Positions 1 through 6,726 of a DNA stretch of 9,373 nucleotides are shown piece by piece (position 1 is the stretch's first letter; every line of letters starts with the position of its first letter). Position numbers and translations under genes: made by a program. Source of the stretch: DHVE2 group archaeon (lineage in GTDB: Archaea > Thermoplasmatota > Thermoplasmata > Thermoplasmatales > Aciduliprofundaceae); NCBI GenBank assembly GCA_027056155.1, contig JALULR010000260.1, positions 1 through 9,373 on the forward strand, read 5' to 3'. The notes under the pieces are model-generated. The model saw nothing but the letters and a program-made list of their open reading frames with translations, searched no databases and was not told where the DNA came from.

Positions 1-1
1 C

Positions 2-445
2 ACCATATCTAATCACACAAATTATGGCATTCATATTCAATACTCAAATAACAATTTTGTGTCAAATAATTCCTTGGTTAGCATAAGCGGGTACGGGATT
101 TATGTTGAGAGTGCAAATAACAACATCATTCAATTCAACAATATCTCTTACGCAGAAAAGTATGGAATAGTTTTAAAGAGCGATACAAGTGAGAATACAA
201 TTTATGGCAACTTGTTATATAACAACAATGGCTCGATGTCATCATACAACAGCTCCTACATTCAGGCAAGTGATGAGGGCGATAATAATCACTGGAATTC
301 AACAAGTGGAATTGGTAATTACTGGCTAGACTGGGCGGCCAATAATGAAACAAATGATAATAACAAAGATAACATAGTTGATTGGCCATATCTAATTGAT
401 GGAAGTGCAAAAGCTGTGGATTACTATCCTCTAAAAAATGTGAGC
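2..445 (+). other. NosD-like parallel beta-helix end and Asp-rich cap (protein domain)
   Basis: Successive coils of roughly 22-24 residues repeat the pattern 'yGI.....s.nN.i..N.i', typical of PbH1/NosD (CASH) right-handed beta-helices. The coils end in a cap with N-x-WNST, GIGNYWLDW, a segment reading D-N-N-K-D-N-I-V-D (356-382), then PY-x-IDG and DYYPL. This W/Asp-rich ending is characteristic of archaeal NosD-like surface proteins. The Asp/Asn spacing resembles a dockerin- or EF-type calcium loop (inference). How many coils lie upstream cannot be seen. Confidence 0.8.
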
Positions 446-3400
446 TTAAATAATGTTATATCTCACCCTCTAAGTTTGCGTGCTAGCTCATGGAACAAGT
501 CAATAAACTTGAGTTGGCAGCCTCCTCTTTATGGCTCTAAATTAATTAGCAAATATAATATTTATAGAAATGGTACTTTGATATCATATGTCTCTTCAAA
601 CCAAGTATGGTATAATGACACGAGGCTAGTCAACGGGATAACTTATTCGTATTATGTTACTGCAGTAAATTCTGAAAGCAATAGCACACCTAGCAATATC
701 GTATATGCAAAGCCTATGACCGTTCCTTGTGCTCCAAAAAATCTTACTGGTAGTGGAGGTTACAAATACATCAATTTAACATGGGACATACCAAGTTGTG
801 ATGGCGGTTCATATATTCAAAGTTACAGAGTATATAGAAATGGCACTTTTCTTGATAATGTTTCTTCTAATCAATTGTGGTTCAACGACACCACTACTGC
901 CCCCGGGGTAAATTACACGTATTATGTTACGGCACTAAACACGGCGGGAGAGAGCAAACAGAGCAATGAAATAAAGATAATGTCATTGGGAGAGCCAAGC
1001 AAACCGGAAAATTTAACTGCACGTGCAGGCAAAGGCTATGTGCACTTGAGCTGGGAACCTCCGTTGAACGATGGCGGGCTCCCCCTGATACGGTATAATA
1101 TATATCGCAACAATACATCTCTTGCCAACGTTTCTTCAAATAAGCTTGTATACAACGATACAAGTGTAAGCAACGGTATTGAATATACATACTATGTCAC
1201 TGCAGTAAACGAAGAAGGAGAGAGCGCAAAGAGCAACGAAATTAGTGTCACACCAATGGGCGTGCCTTCCCCACCCAACAATCTTAAAGTAAGCACTGGT
1301 AATAAATATGTAAATATAACATGGAACATATCGAACGACAATGGCGGAAGTGCAATTTTAAAATATAATATATACCGCAACAGCACAGTACTAACAAGCG
1401 TGCCCGCATCACAGCTTTATTACAACGACACAGAAGTAGTTAATGGGATAACTTACACATACTACATCACTGCGGTAAATTCTGTCGGGGAAAGTGAGGC
1501 AAGCACCACAGTAAATGCAATGCCTGTGGGCGAACCAAGTGCCCCTAGAAATTTGATAGCCCACTCAGGAAACAAATATGTAAACTTGAGCTGGGAAGCA
1601 CCGAGCAATAATGGTGGAGATGATGTTATAGCGTATAAAATATATCGCAGTGGTGCTCTCTTGGTAGAAGTACCTAGTTCTCAACTTTATTATAATGACA
1701 CAAATGTGAGCAATGGTATTACCTATATTTATTATGTTACAGCCCTTAACTCAGAGGGTGAGAGTAAAGCCAGCAACGAGGTTAGCACCACCCCCATGTA
1801 CGTTCCAGATGCGCCCATAGGCTTAAATGCGAGATTTGGTAATGAGTATATAATGCTAACATGGCGAGCACCGAGCAACGATGGTGGGGCCACAATAACT
1901 GAGTATAGAATATACCGTAACGGCTCGTTATTTGCAGAAGTATCCAGCTTGCAACTATATTACAATGACACAGATGTTGTTAATGGTGTAACGTATACTT
2001 ACTATGTAACTGCCCTAAATGCAGCGGGCGAGAGCGCAAAGAGTAATGAAGTAAGCGCTACACCTATGACCGTGCCTAGCGCGCCGTTGCATCTGAAAGC
2101 AAGGTCTGGCAACAGGTTTGTAAATTTGAGTTGGCAGGCGCCTAGTGATGATGGTGGCGCAGCAATAATAGATTATAAAATCTACAGAAACAATACCTTG
2201 CTGAGTAGTGTTTCTGCAAGTCAATGCTATTATAATGATACTACGGTGGTTAATGGCGTCACATACACATACTTTATAACTGCGGTGAACTCTGCGGGGG
2301 AGGGAAATAAGAGCATATCCATACAAGCTACACCCTATGCACCCACATACACTATAACATTTCACACAGTTCCCACAGATGGAGGTGCAATAGAATTTTA
2401 CAATATGTATTATAAAGATGGAAACACAACTACAACTGAGGGCGGGGCCTATCCTATAGCTGCCCATGCTGCTAATGGATACATTTTTGACCACTGGAAA
2501 GTGAGTGGTGAGATTAGCGTATATGATAATTTGAGACCTTCAACAACTGCTACAATAGATGGCTCTGGAACGATAACTGCGGTATTTTCAAAGAAAGTTA
2601 CAAAGCCATCTGCACCGCAGAACCTTAATGCTAGCGCAAGCGATGGAAAAATAGTGCTAGCCTGGCAAGCACCGATAAATAACGGCGGCTCAAATATCAC
2701 CTACTATAAGATTTATCGTGGCACAAGCAGCGGTGCTGAGAGTTACCTTGATATGGTATCCGGTAGCACGTTAATTTACGTAGATATAAATATCACTAAA
2801 GGCCAGATTTACTATTACTATGTCACAGCTGTAAACTCTGTGGGGGAGAGCAACGCTAGCAACGAAGTTAGTGTCATCGCCCGCAACGAGACTGTTATTT
2901 ATACACTCACACTATACACATCTCCAGCTTCAGGAGGCACGATAATATTTATAGGAAACTCTTGCTCAAATGGCGATACCATGGGTGTGGAGGCAGGCAA
3001 ACATTATAACATAGATGCCATACCTGCGGCAGGCTTCTTATTTGAGCAGTGGCGCGTTAGCGGCGGTATTACTGTAAATAATAATTCTTCTCCATATACA
3101 ACTCTATTTGTAAAGGGCAACGGCACTGTTACCGCAGTGTTTGTTGCACAACCGAATATTGTACCACCTTCTCCGCCCACCAATTTGCATGCGCGTTTTA
3201 CTAATGGGACAGTATTAATAACATGGCATGCACCTAGCAATAATGGGGGTGCAGCTATAATAGAGTATAAGATATACAGAAGCACAGAAGCAGGAGATGC
3301 CGTGTGCATTGCTAATGTGAGCGGCAGTATTACCTCATATAGTGATAAAAATATTGTTAATGGCACCACTTACTACTATTACATCACGGCAGTTAATTCT

Positions 3401-3823
3401 GCGGGCGAGAGTAATAAGAGCAATGTTGTAAATATAACAATACCCGTTACTCCAAATAAATCAGAGTCTCAGATAAATAATCAAGGAGAATTGGGATCTC
3501 AGTTATTGTGGATTCTTATCGTTTTGGCGCTTGCTAGCTTGCTTTCTATTTTAGTCTTAGCTAAAAGAAAGAATAGAAAGCGTGGTATAAGTGATGATGA
3601 TTTAACTCCTGAAGAAAGAGAGATATTAAATGCTATAAAAGAATACCTTAAACAACATAACGGAGAAAAAATTGACGTTTTAATTGAGGCTGTTGGCAAT
3701 AGCATCGGTGTAGAGCCCCGAAAAGTTATCCTTATGGTTGACCATGGCGTACTGGAGGGTGTGTTTGTAAAAGAAACTGACGACACCGGTGATATGCGTG
3801 TGTACTTCTTTAACAGAAACTAG
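2..3823 (+). CDS. Giant modular cell-surface protein (beta-helix, nine Fn3, two InlB-like, TM, winged-helix tail), 5' truncated
   Basis: The frame is open from base 2, so the gene starts upstream of the window. The GTG at 59 sits inside a beta-helix repeat and is not a credible start. Domain order: NosD-like parallel beta-helix coils (2-240) with repeated 'N-N-x-I/F...N-N-x-I...YGI' spacing; a NosD-type C-terminal cap (about 245-445) with GIGNYW, an Asp/Asn loop and DYYPL; seven Fn3 domains (467-2344); an InlB-like domain (2345-2596); Fn3 (2606-2890); a second InlB-like domain (2891-3154); Fn3 (3164-3448); a short polar linker; one transmembrane helix (3503-3562) followed by the basic stop-transfer KRKNRKR; and a C-terminal winged-helix-like domain (3602-3820). 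The extracellular part is rich in N-x-S/T sequons. By known family roles it would bind glycans, surfaces or partners outside the cell. The tail suggests signalling inward (inference). It is probably not in an operon with the next gene, which has its own TATA box. Confidence 0.9.
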   Translation, partial: TISNHTNYGIHIQYSNNNFVSNNSLVSISGYGIYVESANNNIIQFNNISYAEKYGIVLKSDTSENTIYGNLLYNNNGSMSSYNSSYIQASDEGDNNHWNSTSGIGNYWLDWAANNETNDNNKDNIVDWPYLIDGSAKAVDYYPLKNVSLNNVISHPLSLRASSWNKSINLSWQPPLYGSKLISKYNIYRNGTLISYVSSNQVWYNDTRLVNGITYSYYVTAVNSESNSTPSNIVYAKPMTVPCAPKNLTGSGGYKYINLTWDIPSCDGGSYIQSYRVYRNGTFLDNVSSNQLWFNDTTTAPGVNYTYYVTALNTAGESKQSNEIKIMSLGEPSKPENLTARAGKGYVHLSWEPPLNDGGLPLIRYNIYRNNTSLANVSSNKLVYNDTSVSNGIEYTYYVTAVNEEGESAKSNEISVTPMGVPSPPNNLKVSTGNKYVNITWNISNDNGGSAILKYNIYRNSTVLTSVPASQLYYNDTEVVNGITYTYYITAVNSVGESEASTTVNAMPVGEPSAPRNLIAHSGNKYVNLSWEAPSNNGGDDVIAYKIYRSGALLVEVPSSQLYYNDTNVSNGITYIYYVTALNSEGESKASNEVSTTPMYVPDAPIGLNARFGNEYIMLTWRAPSNDGGATITEYRIYRNGSLFAEVSSLQLYYNDTDVVNGVTYTYYVTALNAAGESAKSNEVSATPMTVPSAPLHLKARSGNRFVNLSWQAPSDDGGAAIIDYKIYRNNTLLSSVSASQCYYNDTTVVNGVTYTYFITAVNSAGEGNKSISIQATPYAPTYTITFHTVPTDGGAIEFYNMYYKDGNTTTTEGGAYPIAAHAANGYIFDHWKVSGEISVYDNLRPSTTATIDGSGTITAVFSKKVTKPSAPQNLNASASDGKIVLAWQAPINNGGSNITYYKIYRGTSSGAESYLDMVSGSTLIYVDINITKGQIYYYYVTAVNSVGESNASNEVSVIARNETVIYTLTLYTSPASGGTIIFIGNSCSNGDTMGVEAGKHYNIDAIPAAGFLFEQWRVSGGITVNNNSSPYTTLFVKGNGTVTAVFVAQPNIVPPSPPTNLHARFTNGTVLITWHAPSNNGGAAIIEYKIYRSTEAGDAVCIANVSGSITSYSDKNIVNGTTYYYYITAVNSAGESNKSNVVNITIPVTPNKSESQINNQGELGSQLLWILIVLALASLLSILVLAKRKNRKRGISDDDLTPEEREILNAIKEYLKQHNGEKIDVLIEAVGNSIGVEPRKVILMVDHGVLEGVFVKETDDTGDMRVYFFNRN
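467..2344 (+). repeat. Seven tandem Fn3 domains; six in exact 270-bp register
   Basis: Units begin at 467, 725, 995, 1265, 1535, 1805 and 2075. The first is 86 codons and the next six are exactly 90 codons each with no indel. Each shows the Fn3 signature: a proline-rich start (PSAP-like), strand B ending in W (NLSW), a DGG/NGG BC loop, Y-x-IYRN, YYNDT, NG-x-TYTYYVTA-x-N-x-x-GES and S-N-x-V...P at the end. Codons differ at many synonymous sites, so the duplications are not very recent. Units 3 and 6 remain close at their 3' ends (ESAKSNE). Confidence 0.92.
2345..3448 (+). repeat. Alternating InlB-like and Fn3 modules (InlB-Fn3-InlB-Fn3)
   Basis: Two domains of about 85 residues (2345-2596 and 2891-3154) match the divergent InlB B-repeat type: a 'T-L/I-x-x-P-x-x-GG' start, a central G-[YF]-x-F-[DE]-x-W-x-V-SG motif and a terminal 'G-[SN]-G-T-[IV]-TAVF' strand. 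They alternate with two Fn3 domains (2606-2890, 3164-3448) of a different subtype from the upstream seven. These have a longer middle loop (IYRGTSSGAES, IYRSTEAGDA) and lack the YYNDT motif. This indicates a separate duplicated cassette. Confidence 0.8.
3503..3820 (+). other. Transmembrane helix plus cytoplasmic winged-helix-like domain of the surface protein
   Basis: A hydrophobic segment of about 20 residues (LLWILIVLALASLL..., 3503-3562) is followed by KRKNRKR, which by the positive-inside rule places the C-terminus in the cytoplasm. The final 73 residues start with LTPEEREILNAIKEYL (helix 1), continue with two further predicted helices (IDVLIEAVGNSIG, then EPRKVILMVDHGVLEG) and end in a beta-hairpin-like FVKE...RVYFFN. 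This is the usual order of a winged helix-turn-helix domain. DNA binding is an inference; a protein-interaction role is also possible. Confidence 0.6.
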
Positions 3824-3831
3824 CATGATAA

Positions 3832-3848
3832 ATCATTAAATATATAGT
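3832..3848 (+). promoter_or_regulatory. BRE/TATA promoter of the MscS-family gene
   Basis: TTAAATATAT at 3836-3845 lies with its centre about 25 bases before the ATG at 3865, preceded by an A-rich BRE-like stretch. That spacing puts the transcription start at or next to the ATG, implying a leaderless mRNA. No Shine-Dalgarno sequence precedes the ATG (local sequence ACAAGACCG). It also indicates transcription independent of the upstream surface-protein gene. Confidence 0.55.
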
Positions 3849-3864
3849 TCCATTTACAAGACCG

Positions 3865-5358
3865 ATGAAAAGGTTAGTTGTAATGGGCATAGTGCTACTC
3901 ACGCTCTCTCTGCTATTCGTGCACCCAGTTCAAGCGCGCTCTGTTAATGTAAATTACCATGGTGCAGCAGAGATTTTGAAAAGAGGGAGCGGCCCAATAT
4001 GGCTAAACTTCACGCTTACTAACATATTTAATCGCAGCATGGATGTAGAAATCTCTGTACCATATTCCGATTCTTATTCCGAGAAATTTGTACCTTCAGA
4101 GAGCTTTCGCATGAAGCCGCATGATGTTGAGAATGTATCTATCATCATAACCCCTCAAAAAGGTGTGGAGCGGGAAGAGATTGACCTTGTGGTATCATTT
4201 AATATATACGAAGTCGATGAAGTGCACCCTGTAGAAACCCAAGAGAAGCACATAACCATACTTTTAATAAATCCAGCATGGTTCATACAACCAATCATTT
4301 CTGCGCTTAACCTTGAAGACGACTGGATTTGGCAATTTGTGATAACTGTGCTTTTTTGGTTGAGCATCGGACTACTAACTGTGTTTGTGATTGCGCCAAT
4401 AATAAGAAAAATAACAGAGAAAACTAAGACGCAAGTAGACGATATAATCTGGCATGTTGTTCGGCTCCCCATAATCATACTCTTATTTCTCTATGGTTTT
4501 GTGGCTGCGGCGGACTTGCTGCCCATCGGCGCAAAGTATTTGAGCCTAATTAACAAAGCTTATGAATTAACATTAATATCTGTGATAACATACTTGACTT
4601 ACAAAATTTTCCATGATTTGATGATTTATGAGGGAAAGAAACTTGCCGAAAAAACAGAAAATGAGCTAGATGATATACTTGTCCCAGTAATGGAGAAAAT
4701 AGGGGACATAATAATTCTCATTGCGGGATTACTGTGGTTTTTATCTGCAATGGAAATCGATATAACAATATTTCTCGCGGGACTTGGTGGTCTGGGCTTG
4801 ATTATAGGTCTTGCATCGCAAGATGCACTATCCAATTTCTTCGCCGGCATGCACATATTGATGGACCACCCTTTTTCCATAGGCGATTACATTAAGCTAG
4901 AGGGAATAAATACTGTGTATCGCATTGAGAAAGTGGGCGTGCGCTCTACACAAGCCTACGACGTATTTAACCATGAGCTAGTAATCATACCAAATAAAAT
5001 GCTTGCAAATGATAAAATTATCAATATGATGAAACCTGACGAGATGGGGAAAGTCAAATTTACAGTGGGTGTATCATACGGTGTAGATGTGGATAAGGTG
5101 CTAAGCATAGTGGAAGATGTGGTAGAATCGCACCCCGAGATAGTAAAACGTGGAGATAGAAGACCAGCGGTAAGACTCGCCAATTTCGGAGAGTCCTCGC
5201 TTGAGATTCTGGTAATTGCTTGGATTCCAAACATTATGGACCAGTGGCGCGTAGCTCATGAGCTGAGAATAGCAATGTACAATAAATTCAGAGAAGAGGG
5301 CATAGAAATTCCATTCCCACAGTTGGATGTACATATCAAAGACATGCCTCAACCCTGA
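3865..5358 (+). CDS. MscS-family mechanosensitive channel with exported N-terminal domain
   Basis: A 497-residue inner-membrane channel of the small-conductance mechanosensitive (MscS) family, which opens under membrane tension to release solutes. Residues 1-24 form a signal peptide (MKRLVV..., likely cleavage after VQA). Residues 25-140 are a beta-rich exported region with three sequons (NFT, NRS, NVS). Hydrophobic segments lie at about 155-180, 198-216, 233-250, 279-296 and 299-330. The last is the pore helix, with G-rich AGLGGLGLIIGLASQDALSN followed by FFAG and HPFSIGDY. The cytoplasmic beta domain and the C-terminal alpha/beta domain follow (VIIPN, VGVSYG, RLANFGESSLE, IPFPQLDV), as in E. 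coli MscS. An 'EKT...DDI' motif occurs twice (185-194, 262-271), showing duplicated membrane hairpins. ATG at 3865 is chosen because it supplies the K-R n-region of the signal peptide and fits the promoter. The 3' end overlaps the convergent deaminase gene by 10 bp. Confidence 0.93.
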   Translation: MKRLVVMGIVLLTLSLLFVHPVQARSVNVNYHGAAEILKRGSGPIWLNFTLTNIFNRSMDVEISVPYSDSYSEKFVPSESFRMKPHDVENVSIIITPQKGVEREEIDLVVSFNIYEVDEVHPVETQEKHITILLINPAWFIQPIISALNLEDDWIWQFVITVLFWLSIGLLTVFVIAPIIRKITEKTKTQVDDIIWHVVRLPIIILLFLYGFVAAADLLPIGAKYLSLINKAYELTLISVITYLTYKIFHDLMIYEGKKLAEKTENELDDILVPVMEKIGDIIILIAGLLWFLSAMEIDITIFLAGLGGLGLIIGLASQDALSNFFAGMHILMDHPFSIGDYIKLEGINTVYRIEKVGVRSTQAYDVFNHELVIIPNKMLANDKIINMMKPDEMGKVKFTVGVSYGVDVDKVLSIVEDVVESHPEIVKRGDRRPAVRLANFGESSLEILVIAWIPNIMDQWRVAHELRIAMYNKFREEGIEIPFPQLDVHIKDMPQP

Positions 5359-6563
5359 TTTCGGGCAAACACTATTTTTCCATTTACAATAGTATATTTC
5401 ACATTTTGCCCAGATAGAGAGTACACTATGTTACTAACTAGCGTATCTTTTTTGAGCGGTTGCGCGTTGGGCGAGCTTGCATCAATTACTGCCATATCCG
5501 CAAGTTTTCCTACTTTGATGGAGCCCGCATTCAATCCCAGCGCTTTGGCTGCGTTTACTGTGGAGAAATCCAAAATCATCTGCGCGTTGGTGACGGCTGC
5601 GCTCCATCGCTCGTTTTTGTGTAAAATTGCGGCTATTTTCATAACCTCGAACATATCTAGATTGTTATTGCTTACCGCACTATCGGTGCCAAGTGTTATG
5701 AGCATCCCCTCATTTAACAACTCCATTAGCGGCATTGAGCCCCCGGTCCCAAGTTTCATGTTGCTTGTGGGATTGTGCGATGCTTTGACCTCATGCTTAG
5801 CCAGCATTCTAATCTCGTTTAGTGTGAGCCATACTAGATGAACAGCCATGAGCCTTGGAGAAAGAAATTCGATACTTTCTAAGTACTCTACCGGCCTCTT
5901 GCCCGTCTTCTTCCTGTGCTCATAAACCTCTTTTCTAGTTTCGGATACATGCATGGTCATTAGAGTATTGTACCGCTCTGCTAGCTCCTTTGCCTTGTGC
6001 AGTGTTTCTTCAGAGCAGGTATACACGCCGTGTGGTGCAACTAAGGGAGTGATGAGTTTTTCATCTTTAAATTCATTTACAAATTTTTCAGCATTTTTAA
6101 TTGGAGAGCCTTTTTGGGTAGTTAGCTCATCATCTACAATTGCCCAGCCAAGAAACGCTCTTATTCCTTTATCTTTTGCTACCTTGGCAACTATGTCCTC
6201 GTCAGAGTACATGTCCATAAAGCTCGTGGTGCCTGTGCTGAGCATTTCTTCTATGCCGATTTTTGCTCCATTAAAGATGTCTTTTTCATCTCTCTTTGCC
6301 TCAAGTTTCCACATTCTTTCAAGGAAGCCATCAAGCTCCAAATCGTCTGCTAGCCCGCGCATATCAGTCATTGGAACATGGTTGTGAGTGTTAATCAGCC
6401 CGGGAATTACAATGTTTTTGTCTCCTTTAATCACAGTTTCTGCCTCAACATTAACATGGCCAGTCTCAGCGATTATGTTGTCTTCAACATATACATCTCC
6501 TTTGAAAACCTCACGGCGCTCGTTTTGAGTTACTACCCACGCGTCTTTTATAAGTATGCTCAT
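5349..6563 (-). CDS. mtaD: 5-methylthioadenosine/S-adenosylhomocysteine/5'-deoxyadenosine deaminase family (amidohydrolase)
   Basis: A 404-residue cytosolic metal-dependent amidohydrolase of the MtaD/DadD type, which hydrolytically deaminates adenosine derivatives to inosine derivatives plus ammonia in SAM by-product salvage. Visible ligands are the metal-binding H60 and H62 in NTHNH, H205 (MTMHVSET) with substrate-contacting E208 in the same motif, H242 (AVHLVW), H263 (SHNPTSNMKLG) and catalytic D294 (GTDSAVSNNNLDM). The N-terminal strand plus C-terminal 'GKLADMAVID ... VNGKIV' form the composite beta domain flanking the TIM barrel. Length is normal for the family (about 400-440). The start is set by the family N-terminus (MSILIKDAWVV) and by a TATA element 27 bases upstream. 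Exact substrate (MTA, SAH, 5'-deoxyadenosine) cannot be decided from sequence; in methanogens the homologue DadD is broad-specificity. Guanine deaminase or a TrzN/AtzA-like chlorohydrolase is less likely given the HVSET and SHNPTSNMKL motifs. Confidence 0.88.
   Translation of the reverse strand: MSILIKDAWVVTQNERREVFKGDVYVEDNIIAETGHVNVEAETVIKGDKNIVIPGLINTHNHVPMTDMRGLADDLELDGFLERMWKLEAKRDEKDIFNGAKIGIEEMLSTGTTSFMDMYSDEDIVAKVAKDKGIRAFLGWAIVDDELTTQKGSPIKNAEKFVNEFKDEKLITPLVAPHGVYTCSEETLHKAKELAERYNTLMTMHVSETRKEVYEHRKKTGKRPVEYLESIEFLSPRLMAVHLVWLTLNEIRMLAKHEVKASHNPTSNMKLGTGGSMPLMELLNEGMLITLGTDSAVSNNNLDMFEVMKIAAILHKNERWSAAVTNAQMILDFSTVNAAKALGLNAGSIKVGKLADMAVIDASSPNAQPLKKDTLVSNIVYSLSGQNVKYTIVNGKIVFARNQG
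5375..5379 (+). terminator. Possible T-rich terminator for the MscS-family gene, inside the convergent gene
   Basis: A run of five T (CTATTTTTCC) lies 17-21 bases past the stop codon. It falls within a perfect 6-bp inverted repeat (ACTATT 5371-5376, AATAGT 5388-5393). Archaeal termination mainly needs U-tracts, so this is plausible. The same bases encode KIVF/TIVN of the opposite-strand deaminase, so coding constraint could explain them. Confidence 0.25.
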
Positions 6564-6583
6564 AATTCCGTTATTGTGTGGGT

Positions 6584-6599
6584 GAATTTATATGTTTTC
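6584..6599 (-). promoter_or_regulatory. BRE/TATA promoter of the deaminase gene
   Basis: On the minus strand the sequence reads GAAAACATATAAATTC. The TATA centre (about 6590) lies 27 bases from the ATG at 6563, predicting a leaderless transcript. The 14-base core is nearly identical (13 of 14) to the element upstream of purM (8053-8066). Confidence 0.6.
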
Positions 6600-6696
6600 A
6601 TGCTACTATTTCTCGCAGTCCTTATTTTGATTGTACCGTTAAACACACATATTTTTTCCACCATGTGTTATATTCCTCAGTGCAACAAGCTAAAAA

Positions 6697-6708
6697 ATAA
6701 TTTAAATA
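6697..6708 (+). promoter_or_regulatory. AT-rich TATA element of the TctA-family gene
   Basis: AATAATTTAAATA, preceded by an A-tract (AAAAAA), is centred about 23-26 bases before the GTG start at 6727, consistent with a leaderless mRNA. The in-frame TAA at 6703 shows that the coding region cannot begin further upstream. Confidence 0.5.
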
Positions 6709-6726
6709 ACATTAAACTTTCACCTT

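Larger units (their letters stand above)
6564..6726. promoter_or_regulatory. Divergent intergenic control region with weak inverted repeat
   Basis: This 163-bp spacer carries the promoter of the minus-strand deaminase at its left end and that of the plus-strand TctA-family gene at its right end. Between them lies an imperfect palindrome, ACACAT (6645-6650) and ATGTGT (6663-6668), with a 12-bp T-rich spacer. It could be an operator, but six-base arms are short enough to arise by chance. No convincing small gene is seen: the long frame across it is an antisense shadow of the deaminase. Confidence 0.35.

Noticed and set aside
59..61. GTG at 59 as the start of the giant surface protein
   Set aside because: The frame is open to the left edge and the 19 upstream codons continue the beta-helix repeat pattern; no signal peptide follows the GTG.
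725..2344. 270-bp repeats as a CRISPR or mobile-element signature
   Set aside because: The period is explained entirely by 90-codon Fn3 domains in one continuous reading frame; there are no short direct repeats with unique spacers and no terminal inverted repeats.
2015..2494. 159-codon minus-strand open frame across the Fn3/InlB region
   Set aside because: Antisense shadow of the Fn3 array; Cys/Ile-rich low-sense composition, no family motif, no promoter, and fully inside a strongly supported gene.
3824..3864. Operon linkage of surface protein and MscS-type channel
   Set aside because: The short 41-bp gap would allow it, but a well-placed TATA element directly before the channel ATG argues for a separate transcript; read-through cannot be excluded.
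5371..5393. ACTATT/AATAGT stem as a dedicated regulatory hairpin
   Set aside because: AT-only six-base stem inside the coding 3' end of the deaminase; likely chance. Kept only as a weak terminator context.
5428..6387. Plus-strand open frames of 137 and 144 codons opposite the deaminase
   Set aside because: The minus strand holds all amidohydrolase motifs in one frame; the plus-strand frames have Ser/Leu-rich shadow composition and no recognisable domain.
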